A stretch of DNA of 64,000 nt from Pseudanabaena sp. lw0831. Lineage in GTDB: Bacteria > Cyanobacteriota > Cyanobacteriia > Pseudanabaenales > Pseudanabaenaceae. The notes under the pieces were generated by a model. The model searched no databases. It was not told the origin of the DNA and worked only from the letters and a program-made list of their open reading frames with translations. A program made the position numbers and the translations under genes. The stretch spans positions 1 to 64,000 of the forward strand of contig NZ_BBJB01000108.1 of the NCBI RefSeq assembly GCF_016584665.1, in the 5' to 3' direction. Positions 61,517-64,000 of this stretch are shown piece after piece; the stretch's first letter is position 1, and every line of letters starts with the position of its first letter.

Positions 61517-63101
61517 TGTGCTGTAACAAAGAAGGAGAACGCCTGATTTCTTGACCTTCGATAATTGTGTGTAGCTGCCAACTAGGATCGGTATCAGGAA
61601 AATCGGAACGATAATGAGCGCCGCGACTTTCGGTACGAAATAGAGCCGATCGCATTAACAAATATGCATAGTCCGCCAGATTACGGGTTTCGATCCATAG
61701 GCGTGAGGGTTCAGCAAGTTCAGCTAACTCGGTTTGCCATGCAGAAATTTGAGCCAAAGCAATTTCCAATTCAGATTGAACTCGACTAATTCCTGCCGCT
61801 TGCCAACTCAGATTTTGAATTCCAGATTTAATCTGTTGAATAGTTGCCGAATGATCGCGATCTTCCAGTTTGGGCGCGATCGCCTTCGGAACATTAAAAA
61901 CTTGAGTTTGCTGAGAGCAGACCTGTTCTGCTAAACGTTCACCAAATACAAAGCATTCCAAGAGAGAATTACTCGCTAGGCGATTAGCGCCATGTACGCC
62001 CGTACTTGCCGTTTCACCGACTGAATACAGCCCCCCAATGGAAGTGGCTCCATAAGAATCCACGACAATACCTCCCATACAATAATGGGCTGCGGGAGTT
62101 ACAGGAATCGGCGTGGAGAAAATATCAATTTGCCACTGTTGACAGATTTTGATGATATTGGGAAAGCGATGGGCGATTCTCTCTCTAGGAATTGACTGTA
62201 AATCTAGAAATACGGTTGGTTCTTTGGTCTTTTGGAGATGATTAAATATGGCACGACTGACGACATCTCTAGGTGCTAGCTCACCCTTAGGATGGTAATT
62301 AAAGGCAAAGCGATCGCCCTGATGATCGATCAAATGCGCCCCTTCACCACGTACGGCTTCACTGATCAGAAATCTAGGTGCGTTAGGCAACGCGAGGGCA
62401 GTTGGATGAAACTGCACAAATTCCATATCTCGAATTACGGCTCCTGCACGCCATGCGATCGCGACACCATCGCCCGTGCTTGAGGGTGGATTAGTATTTT
62501 GCGAAAATACTTGAGCACCTCCACCTGTTGCCAAAACGACCACTGGCGAAATCAAGCAGCTAATTTCCTGATCTTGATCTAGATAAAAAACCCCACCACA
62601 ACGTCCATGTTCCATGTACAGATCTAAAACTAGGGTTTTACTCAAAACCTGAATACTAGGATTTTGCAGTACCGCTGCTGCTAGTTTTGACACCAACGCT
62701 CGACCTGTTGTATCTGCCGAGTGCAATACCCTGCGTCTGGAGTGGGCGGCTTCTAAGGTTAGGGCAAGGCTGCCATCTTCATCGCGATCGAAGTCTACAC
62801 CCAAGGCGATCAGTTGTTGAATTTGTCGAGGCGCGGCGTTAACCAATACATCTACTGTCTCGGTTTCACATAAGCCAACTCCAGCGGTCAATGTATCTTT
62901 GCCATGAAACTGAGGCGCATCATTTTTGTCGATAACTGCGGCAATCCCACCTTGCGCCCAGTCACTAGCTGAAGTTGACAAATTATCTTTAGTCACTAAA
63001 CCAATCCGCCAGTTTGGTGCTAAATCTGTAAGTCGAAGCGCAGTATAAAGTCCAGCAGCCCCGCTGCCAACGATCAAAGCATCAAACCTTGTTTGGTTCA
63101 T
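61509..63101 (-). CDS. nadB: L-aspartate oxidase
   Basis: A 530-residue flavoenzyme making iminoaspartate, the first step of NAD synthesis. I start at ATG 63101 (MNQTRFDAL). Seen: the FAD motif ALIVGSGAAGLYTALRL, SDWAQGGIAAV, the ALTLEAAHSRRRVLHSADTTG segment and ATGGGAQVFSQNTNPPSSTGDG, RDVVSRAI and the C-terminal LRMSALFRTESRGAHYR-type block. All catalytic Arg/His motifs look intact. Partner nadA is not in the window. Confidence 0.95.
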   Translation of the reverse strand: MNQTRFDALIVGSGAAGLYTALRLTDLAPNWRIGLVTKDNLSTSASDWAQGGIAAVIDKNDAPQFHGKDTLTAGVGLCETETVDVLVNAAPRQIQQLIALGVDFDRDEDGSLALTLEAAHSRRRVLHSADTTGRALVSKLAAAVLQNPSIQVLSKTLVLDLYMEHGRCGGVFYLDQDQEISCLISPVVVLATGGGAQVFSQNTNPPSSTGDGVAIAWRAGAVIRDMEFVQFHPTALALPNAPRFLISEAVRGEGAHLIDHQGDRFAFNYHPKGELAPRDVVSRAIFNHLQKTKEPTVFLDLQSIPRERIAHRFPNIIKICQQWQIDIFSTPIPVTPAAHYCMGGIVVDSYGATSIGGLYSVGETASTGVHGANRLASNSLLECFVFGERLAEQVCSQQTQVFNVPKAIAPKLEDRDHSATIQQIKSGIQNLSWQAAGISRVQSELEIALAQISAWQTELAELAEPSRLWIETRNLADYAYLLMRSALFRTESRGAHYRSDFPDTDPSWQLHTIIEGQEIRRSPSLLQHIP

Positions 63102-63292
63102 TAAGTAAAGCCAAGTAGTCAATAATCAATATTATCTCACTAGATCAAGATCATTGTTTTGGGTCAATTACGATTTCTACAGCAAGCAAGGAGAAGGGCT
63201 AAGGGTGATGTTTTTAGGAGCTTCTTATTAGTGACATGAGCCGTGAATTAAGCTAATGTAGATACAATATAGATACATTGACGGTGATTTTT

Positions 63293-63535
63293 ATGACTGC
63301 CGCGATCGCTAAGTGGGGTAATAGTTTAGCTGTACGCATTCCTCAAGCTATAGCTGAACAAGTGCAAATTCAAGCTGGAAGCGAAATTAGTATTGAGATT
63401 ATTGATGGCAAGATTGTTTTGACACCGCATCGGCGTAAAAAATATACTCTAGATGAATTACTGGATGGTATGACCTCCGAGCATATCCATGCAGAAATTT
63501 CTACGGGTGTGTCTGTTGGGAATGAGGCATGGTAA
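63293..63535 (+). CDS. mazE: MazE/AbrB-type antitoxin
   Basis: An 80-residue protein started at ATG 63293 with an AbrB/SpoVT swapped-hairpin DNA-binding start (AIAKWGNSLAVRIPQAIAEQ) followed by IQAGSEISIEIIDGKIVLTP. The C-terminal YTLDELLDGMTSEHIHAEI forms the toxin-binding helix. It overlaps mazF by 7 bp (ATGGTAA), so translation is coupled. Confidence 0.9.
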   Translation: MTAAIAKWGNSLAVRIPQAIAEQVQIQAGSEISIEIIDGKIVLTPHRRKKYTLDELLDGMTSEHIHAEISTGVSVGNEAW

Positions 63536-63864
63536 AGCCATACATTCCAGATCGTGGTGATATTGTTTGGTTGGATTTCGATCCACAGGCTGGACATGAA
63601 CAATCTGGGCATCGTCCTGCTTTTGTGATTTCACCGATCGCCTATAATCAAAGGTCAAATTTGGCTCTGCTTTGTCCGATTACTTCTAAAACTAAGGGAT
63701 GGAAGTTTGAGGTTCTACTCACGGATACCAAAACTAAGGGAGTGATTCTTGCCGATCGGATTAAGAGTTTGGATTGGCAAGCGAGAAAGATAGATTTTAT
63801 TGAGAAGGCTTCTGTAAATATTATTGATGAAGTTATTGGCAAAATTGAGGCGTTATTAATCTAG
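63529..63864 (+). CDS. mazF: MazF/PemK-type endoribonuclease toxin
   Basis: A 111-residue toxin: DRGDIVWLDFDPQAGHEQSGHRPAFVISP, then LLCPITSKTKGWKFEVLL and the VILADRIKSLDWQARKI block, all typical of MazF. It cleaves mRNA at short sequences when MazE is lost; the cut site is not predictable. The MazEF pair lies at the right edge of the window next to nadB. Confidence 0.93.
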   Translation: MVKPYIPDRGDIVWLDFDPQAGHEQSGHRPAFVISPIAYNQRSNLALLCPITSKTKGWKFEVLLTDTKTKGVILADRIKSLDWQARKIDFIEKASVNIIDEVIGKIEALLI

Positions 63865-63963
63865 TGGTTAAGCTGGGAGGAATCAATGCGATCGCCTAAA
63901 TCCATCATCACGAATTAGCAAGGCGATCGCTTTAGGTTGCTTTAAATAGTCCAAGGATTCACA

Positions 63964-64000
63964 ATGGTTACTTCTATCCCCGCAAAATCTTTTTCATTAC
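63964..64000 (+). CDS. Possible start of a gene cut by the window edge
   Basis: ATG at 63964 opens a frame reading MVTSIPAKSFSL up to the edge, preceded by AAGGATTCACA. Too short to identify. The stretch 63865-63963 between it and mazF holds two HIP1-like motifs and no gene. Confidence 0.3.
   Translation, partial: MVTSIPAKSFSL

Noticed and set aside
1-64000. tRNA, rRNA or riboswitch
   Set aside because: No T-arm-like GGTTCRANNCC with matching acceptor stem, no rRNA stretch and no TPP-like element upstream of thiD were recognised by eye; a covariance search would be decisive.

Overview
The window is chromosomal DNA of a cyanobacterium. The octamer GCGATCGC (HIP1) is scattered through most genes, and there is a form IB RuBisCO operon (rbcL-rbcX-rbcS), a CpcS-type phycobilin lyase, a CRR7 protein, a PCP-reductase-domain protein and several cyanobacteria-specific DUF families (DUF3067, DUF3352, DUF3611, DUF1350, DUF2993). 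Base composition and gene content fit a filamentous, Pseudanabaena-like lineage, but that genus-level guess is inference. No rRNA, tRNA or CRISPR array was recognised by eye.

Layout. 0.1-4.7 kb: a TPR protein, a small Cys-rich protein, a membrane-anchored Ser/Thr kinase and Aat. 4.7-6.0 kb: a gene-poor, AT-rich stretch of palindromes, a gene fragment and a diverged tandem duplication. 6.0-17.9 kb: small membrane protein, hybrid histidine kinase, diguanylate cyclase, DUF3352 protein, peptide-transporter permease, phosphofructokinase, CpcS lyase and an amino-acid-binding lipoprotein. 17.9-21.75 kb: a block without visible HIP1 sites, carrying an ISAzo13-family IS and a foreign-looking amidase, bounded by a 40-bp direct repeat. 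21.8-26.9 kb: cysE, an esterase, a methyltransferase, an orphan HigA-like protein, a PD-(D/E)XK protein, crr7 and scpB. 26.9-30.2 kb: a likely type II restriction-modification pair plus a small protein/nucleotidyltransferase pair, a small defence cluster. 30.4-44.2 kb: pyrC, a lipoprotein, a PhzF protein, two response-regulator kinases, a glycosyltransferase, MltA, a GAF-domain protein, murQ and others.

44.3-51.4 kb is the accessory hot spot: a secreted CHAT protease-like protein, a BrnT/BrnA toxin-antitoxin pair, a GIY-YIG nuclease gene with a truncated duplicate, three arrays of 30-nt HIP1-centred repeats, a two-gene Pepco + caspase-FGE operon, and convergent to it a membrane-anchored coiled-coil/DUF4041/GIY-YIG protein. 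The Pepco-caspase operon with its nuclease neighbour is the best candidate for an unusual biological-conflict (suicide/immunity) system.

51.4-64 kb: the RuBisCO operon, DUF1350 and DUF3611 proteins, a TerB/Mo-nitrogenase-C protein, thiD, a GNAT enzyme, DUF2993, a zinc-ribbon kinase-FGE fusion, nadB and a MazEF pair at the right edge. Many intergenic gaps hold long, near-perfect palindromes with GCGCNNNGCGC or TTGCNNNGCAA centres. Some act as terminators; others belong to dispersed MITE-like families, and a few have been absorbed into gene 3' ends.
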